DNA from: Tetrapyrgos nigripes
Lineage: Eukaryota; Basidiomycota; Agaricomycetes; Agaricales; Campanellaceae
Direction: 5' to 3'
Length of the DNA stretch: 64,000 bases
NCBI GenBank assembly: GCA_013368315.1
Contig: JAACJM010000115.1
Location: 124,001 to 188,000 of the forward strand
In this document: positions 1 through 11,204 of the stretch, piece after piece
Position numbering within the stretch: position 1 is the first letter of the stretch
Layout of the letters: every line of letters begins with the position of its first letter
The notes under the pieces: model-generated
Seen by the model: the letters and a program-made list of their open reading frames with translations, nothing else
Database searches by the model: none
What the model was told of the DNA's origin: nothing
Program-made: the position numbers and the translations under genes

Positions 1-1956
1 TTTACAGCATACACAGCTGTTTTCTTGGTTAGTCCAGCGGTATTGCTTAACACTGTCACGAATGTAGAGTCAGTCAAGATCTTTAACAGTACAGTTTGCA
101 CGTACTAATCGCTTGGCCGAGGATATAAGGGGACCAATAAGTGTAGAGCACCATGATACCGGCCAGTCTACCTCTCGAATTATTGACGGGGAGGACTTCT
201 AGTACAATGACACCGATTAGAGGTGGAATGACGCTGACATTGAGAAGATAAGCGTCCAAATCGATGAGGAAGAACTTGGAAGAAAAAAGGTAAAAGATCG
301 AAGTGGTAGTGCTGACCTGCATGCTGCGACGACGGTCCTGAACCTAGTAGTTTTCCCGGAAATCAAGGAAAATATGTAGGAGGCAAAGAATGATATGGCT
401 CCGGTCGGGATCGTAATCAAGGAGGTTATTCGAGGTGAGTAGCCGAGGCCATCTGAGTGGTAGTTAAAAACTGATAGATTTCATGTACGAAGGACCTACT
501 GATGACGATGCCGTTAAAGCCAATGAGACCACCGTTAGGAATCTGCGACATATCCAAATAAGAGAGACACAAAACAAGATTTCCTCAACGTACATTATTG
601 AAAAGGGAGATAAGAAACACCAAATAAGTCTTTGGATCTAGGAAGACTTCCCAGACTTGCTCCCACTACAGGCAATATTAGTCAAACTCAAAGGCCCAGT
701 GTGCCAAGCAGCAGATTCATACCTTCACAACATGATTCTCCGTTCCCAAATTCTCATTCTTAACACGTTGCAAGGCCTGTGCTCTTCGGAGAGGATTCTT
801 CATCCATATGGCATCCATGACAGTACTTGGTAAAAGGAACCACATCGTGATTCCCAGACAGACGGTGAACGTTCCACATGCGAGGAATATGATCCTCCAA
901 GGGGCAATGCCATGGTCAGTAGGTGCAAATGAGACACCATCTGTCGGGTTAAAGGTAGTCAGCAAAAGTAGTCTACACTGCTGACAGAGGAAACCTACAT
1001 CCGAGTAACCCGTTGAACACTGAAGAGAATGTGGAGAAACATATTGCTGTACGGACGGGTTGTTCTGCACGCTGTCAGAAAGGTCTGGTGAGAAATCCAA
1101 ATACATTCCCGAGGGTGACGAAGCGAATCCACCTTGTAAAATCCCGACAAAATGAGGAGAGCAGAAGACATGACGATGGACTCGAAGAATCCAAGGAGGA
1201 TACGGATGGTCATCATCCCTGCAAAGTTGGAGCATGCTGCCATGAGCTAGGGAAAGCGAAAAGTAGGCTCAGTCATGTTTTCCGGCCATTGAAATGATAT
1301 AGACTAGAAGCACACCAGTGATAGGACACCCCACATCGTTACGTTGACCGAAACATATTTGCTAGTGGTAAACTTTTTCATAAAGTACATCTGGGGGAGG
1401 GCAGCAGCAATAGTGCCAAAGTAGATTCCGGAACTGATCCCTGCAAGCAGTTTTTTCTGTTTAACCCAAGAAAGTACAATATCATCTGCACTCACAAGAA
1501 TATTCTTGCCCTTGTAAATGTGCACCCTCTCTCATTCCATAAATCGCAGCTTGACCAACTGCAACTTTATCAAGAGCGCCCATAGTCACCGAGAGTGTCT
1601 GCAATCAGAGTCTCAATTAGCTTTCACAGAACCTTCTCCGAGTCCGCAGGTACGTACTATCAAAGGTACCAAATAGAAATCAAATCTTCTGACCATTTCC
1701 CTCTCCTCTTTAGGTGAAAGCTGAGGAATATCACCATGTTGTGCTTGATACGCAGCGAGAAATTCTACTGCTCTGTCGAGCTGCAATTATCAAGACTCGT
1801 CAGCGTCAGGATAAAGGCTATCATGGCACAATAACTCACCTTCTTCAACTCGACACTCGACGCCTCTTTAACACCCGCACCTTGGGTTTCCTCAGTCAAG
1901 GCCAGTTGTATTTCGGGAGGGGCTTCAGTGGAGATAGTCGATTTTGTACGGCCCAT
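1..1956 (-). CDS. MFS anion transporter, Dal5/allantoate-permease type (3' end outside window)
   Basis: Plasma-membrane proton symporter family for organic anions such as allantoate or vitamins; the substrate cannot be told. The start is the ATG at 1956; the GTG slightly upstream is not used. Exon 1 ends in Glu-Leu-Lys-Lys at a GTGAGT donor. Next come an acidic cytosolic stretch, the family motif around GALDKVAVGQAAIYGMRE, then GQEYSWISSGIYFG across a spliced Trp codon. The segment near 1150-1240 matches the third and fourth membrane spans, and APWRIIFLACGTFTV near 850-930 matches the mid-protein spans. IPNGGLIGFNG (about 510-560) and NTAGLTKKTAVYAV (1-47) are classic Dal5-family signatures. 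The part between about 940 and 1130 does not splice cleanly for me, so a frameshift there is possible. The C-terminus lies beyond base 1. Confidence 0.8.
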
Positions 1957-2683
1957 AGTCGTTGATAGTGCTAGCCAACAAGACACCACTCTTTCTTTTC
2001 TTATTCTGCCTGGTTCTTACCAATTATCCGGCGCAGATAGATAAGGAGTTGTAGGGTAAGCCGGGGTAGTGGTTAGTCCACTGGAATCGGAAGACGTGTC
2101 CAGGGTCAAACGAGAACGAAATCAAATTGTAAATCTTCAGCTCGCAATCTTCATCTTAAAAGACGGGTGACCGGGCTATGACGTTGAGTTATCATCCGGA
2201 GTTGAACCCCGTGCTGTCCTGGTGCTATCTGGGTTGAGCTTGGAGAGCTTAGGGCATCCTTAAAGCTTGACTGCTGGAATGGAGGAGTCGGATCAGCCGA
2301 TGATATGAATCCGAATGGGGAGTAACTGGCCAGGCAAGCTTCCTTGGAAGCTTAGCAGAGTCGGTAGCCTCCTGCGATATGTATTCTCCATGGAGACACG
2401 CCAGTCAGAAGACATGAAGGACAGATGGAGAGGGGGGAGGGGGGTGGAAAGCCTTGGCCATGGCAAGAGGCTGGCTGCGACGGTTCGGCCTTAGAGATAA
2501 GATAAATGAACTCTGGGTTGACTGAAAGTCATCAACCCACGACAAGGACGGTCAGATACGATCCAAGTACATTCAACCATAAATCGCCACTGGGCCCAAA
2601 ATTATGATACACAGGAAAAAAGCAAAAAATGATCTTTTAAAAGTACAAGGCCTCGAAAAAGGCAGCGTCTAAGAAGAAAAGGT
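1957..2683. other. Intergenic, no gene seen
   Basis: This holds the upstream region of the MFS gene and the downstream region of the carrier gene. There is a purine-rich G run near 2430-2450. I see no open frame with a recognisable family. Confidence 0.6.
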
Positions 2684-4048
2684 CTAATTTGTCTTATCAT
2701 CCCACCTGTAAGCAAATTTAAGCGGTCGTCAGTAACCGACTTGAGGTCTTGAAGGAATCCAAAGTATAACTCACAAATCCATGAACAGCTTCCAAAGGAC
2801 GGAAAACATCAACCCTTGCAATCCATTTGCTATAATTCTCGTCTTGAGACCACGTCCAAACAGCCCTTTCCATCCATCGTCACGGATGACAACTCTGGCT
2901 GCATCCCAATATCCTATCTTTGTTTCGTTGACTTGACGGTACGTCTTGAGTACTCTGAGAGAATTGGATACAGTGTCCGAGATCACTGAAGCAACGAAGC
3001 CTATGAAAGCTTGACGCAAAAGCTTTTCAACTATCTTGTCAGGAACGGGAATGTTCTTTTGGAGGGTGTTGTATGTGACAAACCACTAAAGGAAGTGTTA
3101 AGCGTGATGGACGCAATGTAGTAAGGCAGTACATACAGGGTAATTTCCGACAAAAGTAGCAGCTGCTGTTGCTAGAGCACCATACCATAGCGTTCCAATA
3201 CCGTAGATTTTGATCTATAAACAGAACGTGTCAGGGACCGCATATATAGACGGCCGAAGATAAAGATAACGTACTCTAGCCTTCAATATCGCCATTCCCT
3301 GCGAACCTTGCGTCTGCAATGTCGTCTTGACGGTGTCGATAGGCGTCAGAATCATCCTAAAAAGTGCCGCAGCCAGAGACACGAAAGCCGTCTGTATGAA
3401 AGTTGGCAGGTCCTTCATGTAGGTGTTGGAGGCTAGAAATGCCAGAATACCAGCGTTGGCTGCGGTGTCTCCAAATCGAGAGACAGGCCCTTGAATGAGA
3501 GCGGCAAAGAGTCCTTGATAGTAGCGCCCATATCCACCCTCGTTATAAAGAGTCCGAATGGCTTGGGTTGTTGTAGTTCCGTAGCGATATTGGTAGTTCA
3601 TCACGGTACGAAGCGGCATCAGTGTTAAGACTTGCAGGACCATAGCTGAAGAACGTGTTAGATGAGAGCACGACAGTATCGTCGTCCAACATACCCGCAG
3701 CACCACTCAACCCCCTCCGAGCGCCTTCTTCAAAGCGTTCTTGAAGTCAAACTACGCAGGTGTTTAAGGTCTCAGCCTTTCACCAAGAAGATCCTAGTGA
3801 CAACTCACCTCTACGTCTCCGGCATCTATAAATCCTTTGATGAAAAACACCAAGGCTACAATTCCGATCACCCAGAAGAACACCGTCAACCAACTAATCC
3901 GCCTCTTCGGAATTTCATCCTGCTGGCTCTCCTCGTCAACCGAAGCTTCACCATTGTAGGCCCGGGCCTCTACACTGGCAAGCAGAGGAGCTCTTTCTTG
4001 AGATGGGGACTGTACGACTATCTTGGGAGGATGAGGATCAGCAGCCAT
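2684..4048 (-). CDS. Mitochondrial carrier (SLC25) superfamily protein with N-terminal anchor; one-base frame break
   Basis: A membrane transporter-like protein of the mitochondrial carrier fold found in fungi; its substrate is unknown. The start ATG at 4048 opens an acidic head followed by one hydrophobic span (WLTVFFWVIGIVALVFFIKG, about residues 53-72). The carrier repeats follow: MVLQVLTLMPLRTVMNYQYR, then RMILTPIDTVKTTLQTQG with the P-x-D-x-[KR] core (PIDTVK), and later SNSLRVLKTYRQ and GLFGRGLKTRIIANG. The last exon is short: after a GTGAGT donor at 2772 the frame resumes at about 2707 and ends WDDKTN at 2684. Exon 2 begins FDFKNALKKALGGG, then runs into TGA. Five Gs at about 3711-3715 would need to be six for the expected GGGLSGAAAM reading. 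The break is either a real mutation or a homopolymer error. Confidence 0.75.
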
Positions 4049-4257
4049 TATTGGTCAAGGACTCAAGGTGAAGGTTGAGTAAGCCTCAGAGGATCGAGGC
4101 ATTATTCATCCTCGAAAATAGCCGGTTAGCTGCTAACTCCGGCAGTTTGCAGGCAGGCTATTTCAACACCTTTCTTTCACCTTCATATCCTTGGGTAGTG
4201 CCGTGTGACGGGTTCTTCTGAATCATAATATAGCTGTACAACCTATCTTCGCTCGTC

Positions 4258-5169
4258 ATGAAGCTCTTCCTCAAAGAAACCGGCTACAATTCTCTCCTTT
4301 GTAACACTTACTACGACGAGACTGGCAAGGTGGTGTACAAGATCCACACACCTCATCATCGCGGTGGTACCACTGGTACGACGACTGTCACCAAAGTCCT
4401 GTCTTCACCCGATGATTACAGTCCGCAATTCGTCAAACGAACCCATGCAGAACCCGCTGAAGGTCTGGATATCGCCTCTGTCCAAGACGAGGAATACGAG
4501 CGAGCTTTAGAGCTTGGCCATGATCCCTTGGATAGCAACGCTGAAGCCTCGAGCACTCGTGTCTCTCTTCCTGCGGGAGAGGATTCGGAGCCGCCTGCCA
4601 AAAAATCAACCCATATTCCTTCTACATCAGAACCCTCCAACTCAACTTCTGATGATGGATCCTATAGATTTGAGTACATCGCGCAGATCGATTGGAACGT
4701 TGTCAAGAGCTCGCGATTCAGACTTGGTGATGGGAAGGAAGTAATTGCTAAAGACTATCTCAGGAAAGAAACGTGGGGGCCTTATGGACGGCAAGTACGC
4801 AAGGTCTGTTCAAATTCGCTGCTGATGTAGCCACTTCAGAAATCGAGTATTCAAAGGATTGGACGGCGTCGAATACAAGTGGATCCTGGGGCGGTGGATA
4901 CCAGAAGTATACCTTTCTTATTTTTCCCGGAGAAATAGAAATACAACATTAACACTCTTCCTACCTAGCTCGTGACTCACGATTCCTCCAAAACACGCGT
5001 TGCCAAATTCCACCGCCGAACGCTTGGTATATTCAACAAATCAAAGAGAGCCCCAGCCTATTTGGAGATTTATCCTGAAGGGGAACATATGATCGATGAA
5101 ATATTCACGACCTTTGTTTATATTGAGAAGCTGAGGATGGAAAAGGAGACTGGGACGATGTTTTCTTGA
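4258..5169 (+). CDS. DUF6593-type protein, copy A
   Basis: A basidiomycete protein family of unknown biochemical role. The start ATG (4258) opens with MKLFLKETGYNSLLCNTYYD. Three exons are supported: the first to about 4793 (ending GPYGR), a short second (NRVFKGLDGVEYKWILGRW, about 4847-4903), and a third to the stop at 5169. The middle of exon 1 is Ser/Glu/Asp-rich and looks disordered. The C-terminal domain has the pattern YIAQIDW, GDGKEV, FHRR, APAYLEIYPEGEHMIDEI, TTFVYIEKLR. It sits in tandem with a close paralogue 400 bases downstream on the same strand, so a local duplication is likely. The family name is from memory of the conserved C-terminal pattern; function is not inferred. Confidence 0.7.
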
Positions 5170-5522
5170 TATTGGGAGGTCTGAAAGGGTGTGAAGGTTC
5201 CACATGTGTATACTATCTTGCCGCCGCCACTGAGTACAAGGAAGTTGTTTCAACAGCTTTGCCTCATGAATGTACACTACGGAGTTTTGCATGATATCGG
5301 ATCTGGCGGCCTGGCCCTCTATAGTCTTTTTGGCCCCCTATCTGCTTCAACAGCTTCACCATAAGTACCATGTTTCAGCACAATTCAATTGATTCTCCGC
5401 CTCGAACAATCTCATTTACCCCTGATTCAAGCTGCAACTAGATTCGGTAGTGATATACTTAACCTTGGCGCAGGTCAATGTGAACAAAATCAGAGTGAAA
5501 CGTCACTGCCCTCCTCCACGAG
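5170..5522. other. Spacer between the two DUF6593 paralogues
   Basis: Short intergenic stretch that must contain the terminator of copy A and the promoter of copy B. I see no further coding exon. Confidence 0.5.
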
Positions 5523-5529
5523 TATAAAT
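5523..5529 (+). promoter_or_regulatory. TATA-like box of DUF6593 copy B
   Basis: TATAAAT lies about 46 bases before the ATG at 5575, which itself sits in a good initiation context (CCACCATCATG). Confidence 0.5.
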
Positions 5530-5574
5530 TAAGAAGCCTGTTTCAATACCTCTTTCACTCGCCGGGCCACCATC

Positions 5575-6591
5575 ATGAAGCTCTACCAAAAAAAACTCTG
5601 GGCTGCGTTCCATCTTACAAAACACTTACCACGACGACTCTGGTCGAGTAATGTTCAGAGTGCACACGTCTAGCTTCATTGGAGGTACTACGACTATCAC
5701 GAAAGTGGTTTATGATTCGGAAGAGTCGGGTCCAGCGAGCAGTCACGAAGATAGTGGCACCTCAGCAAGAGTATTGGGTTCTACAGAGAATCTTCAGCCT
5801 GAAGACGACAAGGCTACAGCCAGCGATGAGGAATACGAATTGACCATGCAGAGTCCAAAGGATTCCTCTTCCGATCCTCAGAAGCTAGGCGCCGGGTTTT
5901 TCGGTGGTAGAACGAACAGTGGAGGATCGGGTTCTCGAATTTCCCTCAGCCCAGAGGATGACGGCCACATTTCGTCGGAGCCAGAAGAGCCAGAAGTCGA
6001 GGAAGAAACACTGAAGAAGCTGCAGGATGGGAAAACTGTAGTGGACGCAACGGGACTTCCATTCAAGTACATCGCTCAAATCGATTGGAGGCGCGTCAGG
6101 AGCACCAAATTTCGCTTCGGAGATGGGAAGGAGGTGCTTAGCAAGGACTTTTTTCGGAGGGAGAGCTGGGGTTGGTATGGACGGTATGTCGTTCTCGTTT
6201 GAAGGGTCGAGACTTAATCGCTGATTTACGACGTGTCATATTCGATATATGTGCATGCAGACATCGAGTTTTCAAAGCACTGTCCGATGGGGCTGAATAT
6301 AAATGGATTTTGGGAGCATGGGTTCCATCTGTACGTCCTCAATATTGCTGAATCAGAAGTTTGGTTTCTTAAACTGATATGCGTCTCTGTTTGTAGCTCA
6401 GGACTAATGACGCATCGAAAACTCCTATCGCCCAGTTTCATCGCCGTAGGCTCGGCTTGTTTTCGAAAAAGGCTCCTGCGTATTTGGAAATCTACCCACA
6501 GGGAGAACATATGGTTGATGAGATCTTTACTACGTTTATCTATATCGAGAAGATCAGAAAGGAGAAGGAGAGGGCAGCAAGAAACGCATAG
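5575..6591 (+). pseudogene. DUF6593-type protein, copy B, frameshifted near the start
   Basis: Paralogue of the preceding gene with the same three-exon layout: the first exon ends at GWYGR (about 6183), the second reads HRVFKALSDGAEYKWILGAW, the third runs to the TAG at 6591 (FHRRRLGLFSKKAPAYLEIYPQGEHMVDEIFTTF in two parts). The ATG at 5575 matches the start of copy A (MKLY versus MKLF). Straight after it a run of eight A residues (5588-5595) shifts the frame; seven would let MKLYQKN run into SGLRSILQNTYHDDSGRVMF. The body from about 5590 onward is open. It may be a working gene with an assembly error, or a young pseudogene; an alternative start at the ATG at 5651 would give a protein lacking the first 25 or so residues. 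Confidence 0.6.
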
Positions 6592-6873
6592 TTGCTGGGG
6601 GATCCTGGATATCGATAATAACTGGCTGGATTATAACTTTAACTTTACTTAGCCTACTAGTACTGGCAATATGCGCCGAACGCTTCCAAGTTCCCTTGCA
6701 GAAATTGATATTTTGAAACGCTTTGAATTGCCCTCGATGTCATTCGCCTCTTGTATGATGGTTCGTCGAGCGCTAGTTCCAAGTTTGCAAAGTGGTGGAG
6801 GTCGGTAAAGAGGATCATTCAGCGGCAGGCACGGTGCTAAAAGTCAAACCGGCAAATTGCGGCAATTTTTTTC

Positions 6874-9630
6874 ATGCTGCGTGCACGGTCGTTCTGGACT
6901 CTGCTCAACTCAAGTCGATGTAGGCGCACTTTTGCATCTGAAGCAAACCATTCTACGTACGATGGTAGGGGTTTGATTTTTTCCCCTGACAAACCATGCT
7001 AATTTTCGTTCTAAAAAGTCTGTATAATCGGCGGTGGACACGCAGGATGCGAAGCAGCTGCAGCCTCCGCAAGGACAGGAGCCAAGACTTTACTTTTGAC
7101 CCAGAAACTTGAGAATGTCGGTGAACTGTCATGTAACCCGTCGATAGGAGGTGTCGGCAAAGGAACGCTTGTGAGGGAAGTGGACGCGTTGGACGGATTG
7201 ATGGGTCGTGTGTCTGGTGCGAGTCTTCAAGCCCTTTCCTCTCTAGTCTCGCTCATTTGGAACAGACAAGGCTGGTATTCAGTTTAAAATACTCAATCGG
7301 TCTAAAGGAGCTGCTGTGTGGGTGCGCATCCTGCAGAATTCTCGATGGTCGACTGTGACTGACGGCGCGTACCAAAGGGACCAAGAGCCCAGATAGACCG
7401 GACATTATACAAGCGACATATGCAAGCCGCTCTTTCCTCCTACAACAACCTTCATATTTGTGCCGGAAGCGTATTCGACTTGGTATTTAGCGAATCCAAG
7501 TCGTCAGAGTTGAAATGGGCAAAAATAGCAGGTGTAAGACTCGGTGCGTATATGCCCCCTTTACACAACATTATCGCTCATCTTGTATCCTCTCAGACTC
7601 TGGTGAAGTCATAAACTGCACACAAGTAGTCATATGTACCGGGACCTTCTTAGGAGGAGAAATACACATTGGTCTGGTCCACCCTTTTATCCTCATTTTC
7701 ATACCAAAACTGACTGCAATGGCACAGGCATGAAACGCTTTCCTGCCGGGCGAATCAACGAAGCTCCCTCAATAGGCCTTTCATCTTCCCTTAAATCAGC
7801 CGGCTTCAAGCTGGCAAGGCTTCAAACCGGCACACCAGCAAGACTTGATAGCAAAACTATTGACTTCAGTAATTTGGCCAGACAGGATGGGGACAAAGAA
7901 CCGAACCCGTTCAGCTTCCTAAATTCCACTGTGGATAACGCAGTGAGTTCTTCAGTTTCTTTCTTCCTCTTCCAATGCGCCAACTTCACCTGGGTGTAGC
8001 ACAACCAAGTATGCTGCTATCAGACGGAGACCACTCCAGACACGCACAAAATTGTCATGGACAACATCCACAATAGTGTGCATATTCAGGAGACGAAGAA
8101 AGGCGGGTTCACTGGTCTGATATATAGTGGATAGATCTGATGTTTCCCGTGCTTATAGGTCCACGTTACTGTCCCTCACTCGAAGCCAAGATCCTCCGCT
8201 TTGGACATCGTAGTAGTCATAATGTATGGCTTGAACCCGAAGGATACGACTCCGACGTTATCTACCCCAATGGTATATCCTGCTCGCTCCCCGAGGAAGT
8301 GCAGGAACCCATGATGCGTACCATACCCGGATTGGAGAACGTGAAGATGGTCAGGCCAGCTTATGGTGTCGAGTATGACCATGTCGATGCAAGAGAGCTG
8401 ATGCCTACCTTAGAGACGAAGCGAATAGACGTGCGTTGTCCTATGTGTTCATACTCAGTCTAGGTGCTAACTGGCTACTTTGTTTACCTCACAGGGACTC
8501 TTCCTGGCAGGACAAATCAATGGAACTACCGGTTATGAAGAGGCTGCTGCACAGGGAATTGTCGCTGGTGCCAATGCTGGATTAGCTGCACTAAGGAAGC
8601 CTTCATTGGTGCTGACTCGTGCGGATGGCTACATTGGGGTAATGATTGATGATTTGATTCTGAAAGGGACCGAGGAACCTTGTACGTCTGTTGTCGAGGC
8701 GACTTCTTCCAGTTCTTGACTGATGATATGGTGCATTTCAGACCGCATGTTCACGTCGCGCTCAGAGTATAGGATGACACTTAGGAGTGATAACGCTGAT
8801 TTACGACTGACGGAAAAAGGTAGGAATTCATCTGGACTGGCTGTGTAGCTACTGAATCTCATCTTTCTCGAACTCAGGTCGACTAGCAGGAGCCGTTACA
8901 GACGAGAGATGGACATCGTTTGTTTCCACGAAGACTGCAATTTCAAGAGCAACCGAGTCTCTCAAAGCTTACCGTTTGTCACCGCAGAAATGGGCAGAGA
9001 AGGGTTTCCCGGTACCGTTGGATGGTGTTATCAGGAGGTATGCGGCTGAAGCTTGTATGAGGATGAGACAAAGCTAATCCCTGTGCCATCTCATTTCACA
9101 GTGCTTTCGACATGCTGCGATACTCTCATATAACATCATCTGATCTTGGAAAGCTTATACCCGAGTTGCAGCTGGACGTCTTTGATCCGAGAGTTTTGGC
9201 TAGGATTGACATAGATGGTAGGTCTGTTCCTCGGCGAAGTGCTGGTTCTGACTTCTCATCTTATGGTATAACCTATCCAGGCCGTTACAGCGCTCAACTA
9301 TTTCGCCAAGTGGCCGAGCTTAAGGACTTTTTGGATGACGAGAACCTCCTACTGGATCCTGAGATGGATTATGGCCAAGTTGAGGGATTGAGCTCTGAGG
9401 TTAGAGAGAGACTGTTCTTCGTCAGGCCTACGACTATTGTATGTTGTCCATTTGTTCTTGGATCTCATTGATTTTGATCATTTTGCTCGTAGGGCGCAGC
9501 CAAGAGAATGGAAGGAATGACGCCGTCTTCGGTGGTCTATCTCCTGCGGCATGCGAAGAGGACGCATAGGGAACATCAAGCTGGATATGTCACCGAAGCT
9601 CAGGCTGAGGTTTCAAATCCGTTAGCGTGA
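6874..9630 (+). CDS. MTO1: Mitochondrial tRNA uridine-34 carboxymethylaminomethyl-modifying FAD enzyme (MnmG/GidA family)
   Basis: Works with the MSS1/MnmE GTPase in mitochondria to modify the wobble uridine of several tRNAs. The chosen ATG (6874) opens an Arg-rich, acid-poor presequence ([20 protein letters not shown]) suited to mitochondrial import. A first intron interrupts a valine codon, then the FAD-binding motif [14 protein letters not shown] begins. Further signatures: [83 protein letters not shown], and near the C-terminus LSSEVRERL with [10 protein letters not shown]. At least nine exons are needed. No broken frame was noticed. Length agrees with the roughly 650-residue eukaryotic family. 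It is a single-copy housekeeping gene next to the P450 cluster. Confidence 0.93.
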
Positions 9631-11135
9631 TGTTTCAGTACTGCAGCTCAGATGCCTTGTCTCCGAAGGTGTCTGTCTTTTTCACTCTACTCATTGGTCA
9701 TAATCTATCAGTATATTATGCCGGTATGTCGAGCCACTGGCATGTGGACGATAACATTGATCTGCAGTAATAGTGTTTATTGTCTGTTAGGATATGTAAA
9801 GAGAGGCGTTGCATGTATCATTGGCTTTGGTACGTTGGGAGACTAGTAGTCTCATGTCTAATACTGTAAGTAAGTTGAGGACGGGGTGTGATTGCTCTGA
9901 AGACCACCAAGTACACGCTCTTTCTATGTTAGTTCAGGAACAAGTTCCACCAGCACGAAATTATCAGGGAGACAATGCATCTATGAAAGCACGAAAGTAG
10001 AGTAGTGCGGAAATCAGAACTTTGTACACTGACAGTCCAGTCTACTGTCCAGATCGACAACTTACAATAGTACCTCCGTGTTTGTCGGCAGCTGGGCCAT
10101 TCCTCCTTTAGTAGGCAGAACGGGTCTCCGCTGGGATTAATCTGGTGCAGAAGGGTTACAATCAAATGCGAATCGTCCGAGAATCTATCGAATGGAAACA
10201 ATGCCTTACTGGTGTACAGCTGGCCGACATTGTGGGTGATCATGAGTACCGGCGAGGACAGCAGAGCTTTCAGACTCTCGTACTAGAACAACCACTACGC
10301 GCTGCAGCTGATCGACCAATTGATGAGTGTGACGGCGAGAATGAGGTTGGTGGCTTTGATGGACGGAAATTAGGTGGTGATAGGTGTAGAACTGCAGCCT
10401 GAGGACGATTGTCGTTCGTTGGTCCTTTCAAATATTTTTCCAAAGAGCTGTTAGAGAGTTGTTTCGTTGTCCTTCAACGATGCTCGCTTCGCTGGGGTGC
10501 TACAACAGTTCAGCCCTGAGTATGCGCTTTGAATTTTGCTTGCCAAATTTGGTGTTCTTGTGGAGTCCAGGTTTGTCCGTGGTAAAAAGTTTTATCTGCG
10601 CTTCTCGCTGATGCGGGCGAGTGATAAGCATAGTGCAGTCCGGCTACTTGGAGAAGTAGTCAGTCATTTGCGGGGTTCCTCGATTATTCCTGACAAAAAC
10701 ATGGGCCATGACCGTATCTGACGATACATGTATAGATTCGTCCAGCATGTGAGCATGATGAGGGTTGGAAAGTGGAATACAGTTCGGGCAGGAGTGAGTA
10801 TAGCCTGAACGTCCGTTGACGTCGGTGCCTTCAATAGACGTAGGTAATGCCCTGCGGAGCTCGTTCACAATGTCCAAGGTATCTGCTGATAGATTGGTGT
10901 TCTTGTGAGTTGCCGAAGAAGCTGTTTCTTCTATGTTTCTCGTGAAAAGGTATCAATATAAACATCGAGACACAGCCACACAAAGCTCCCAAAATAGAGC
11001 AATCCAATTTGAGTTCAATGCAAAGTCCAATGTTTACAGAACTTCGAAATCACTTCCTAACCGCTAGACCCCGTTCATTTCTGTCAAGATGTGTCAAGAC
11101 GTGCAAAGATAACACGCCGTGGGTTAGCCTGAGGG
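9631..11135. other. 1.5 kb intergenic region, no gene recognised
   Basis: Open frames here are short, overlapping and without recognisable motifs on either strand. The right-hand part will include the promoter of the first CYP505 gene. Confidence 0.5.
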
Positions 11136-11143
11136 CTATAAAA
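11136..11143 (+). promoter_or_regulatory. TATA box of CYP505 copy 1
   Basis: CTATAAAA lies about 65 bases before the ATG at 11205. The second copy has the equivalent element before its own ATG. Confidence 0.5.
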
Positions 11144-11204
11144 CGCCTGCATCAGAAATGGCAGAATAAGTCCAGAGACATCTGAGCTCAAGTTTTGCGC
11201 AATC

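Noticed and set aside
717..1297. Open frames of 172 residues (minus) and 94 residues (plus) inside the MFS gene
   Set aside because: The 172-residue frame starts upstream of and runs through intron-exon borders of the transporter; only parts of it are real exon. The plus-strand frame is its antisense shadow.
1..1956. MFS gene as a pseudogene
   Set aside because: At first it looked broken, but most breaks are introns with good borders; only one stretch near 940-1130 stays unresolved.
9929..10402. Overlapping 104- and 85-residue frames between MTO1 and CYP505
   Set aside because: No motif, no splice partners, no family; likely chance frames.
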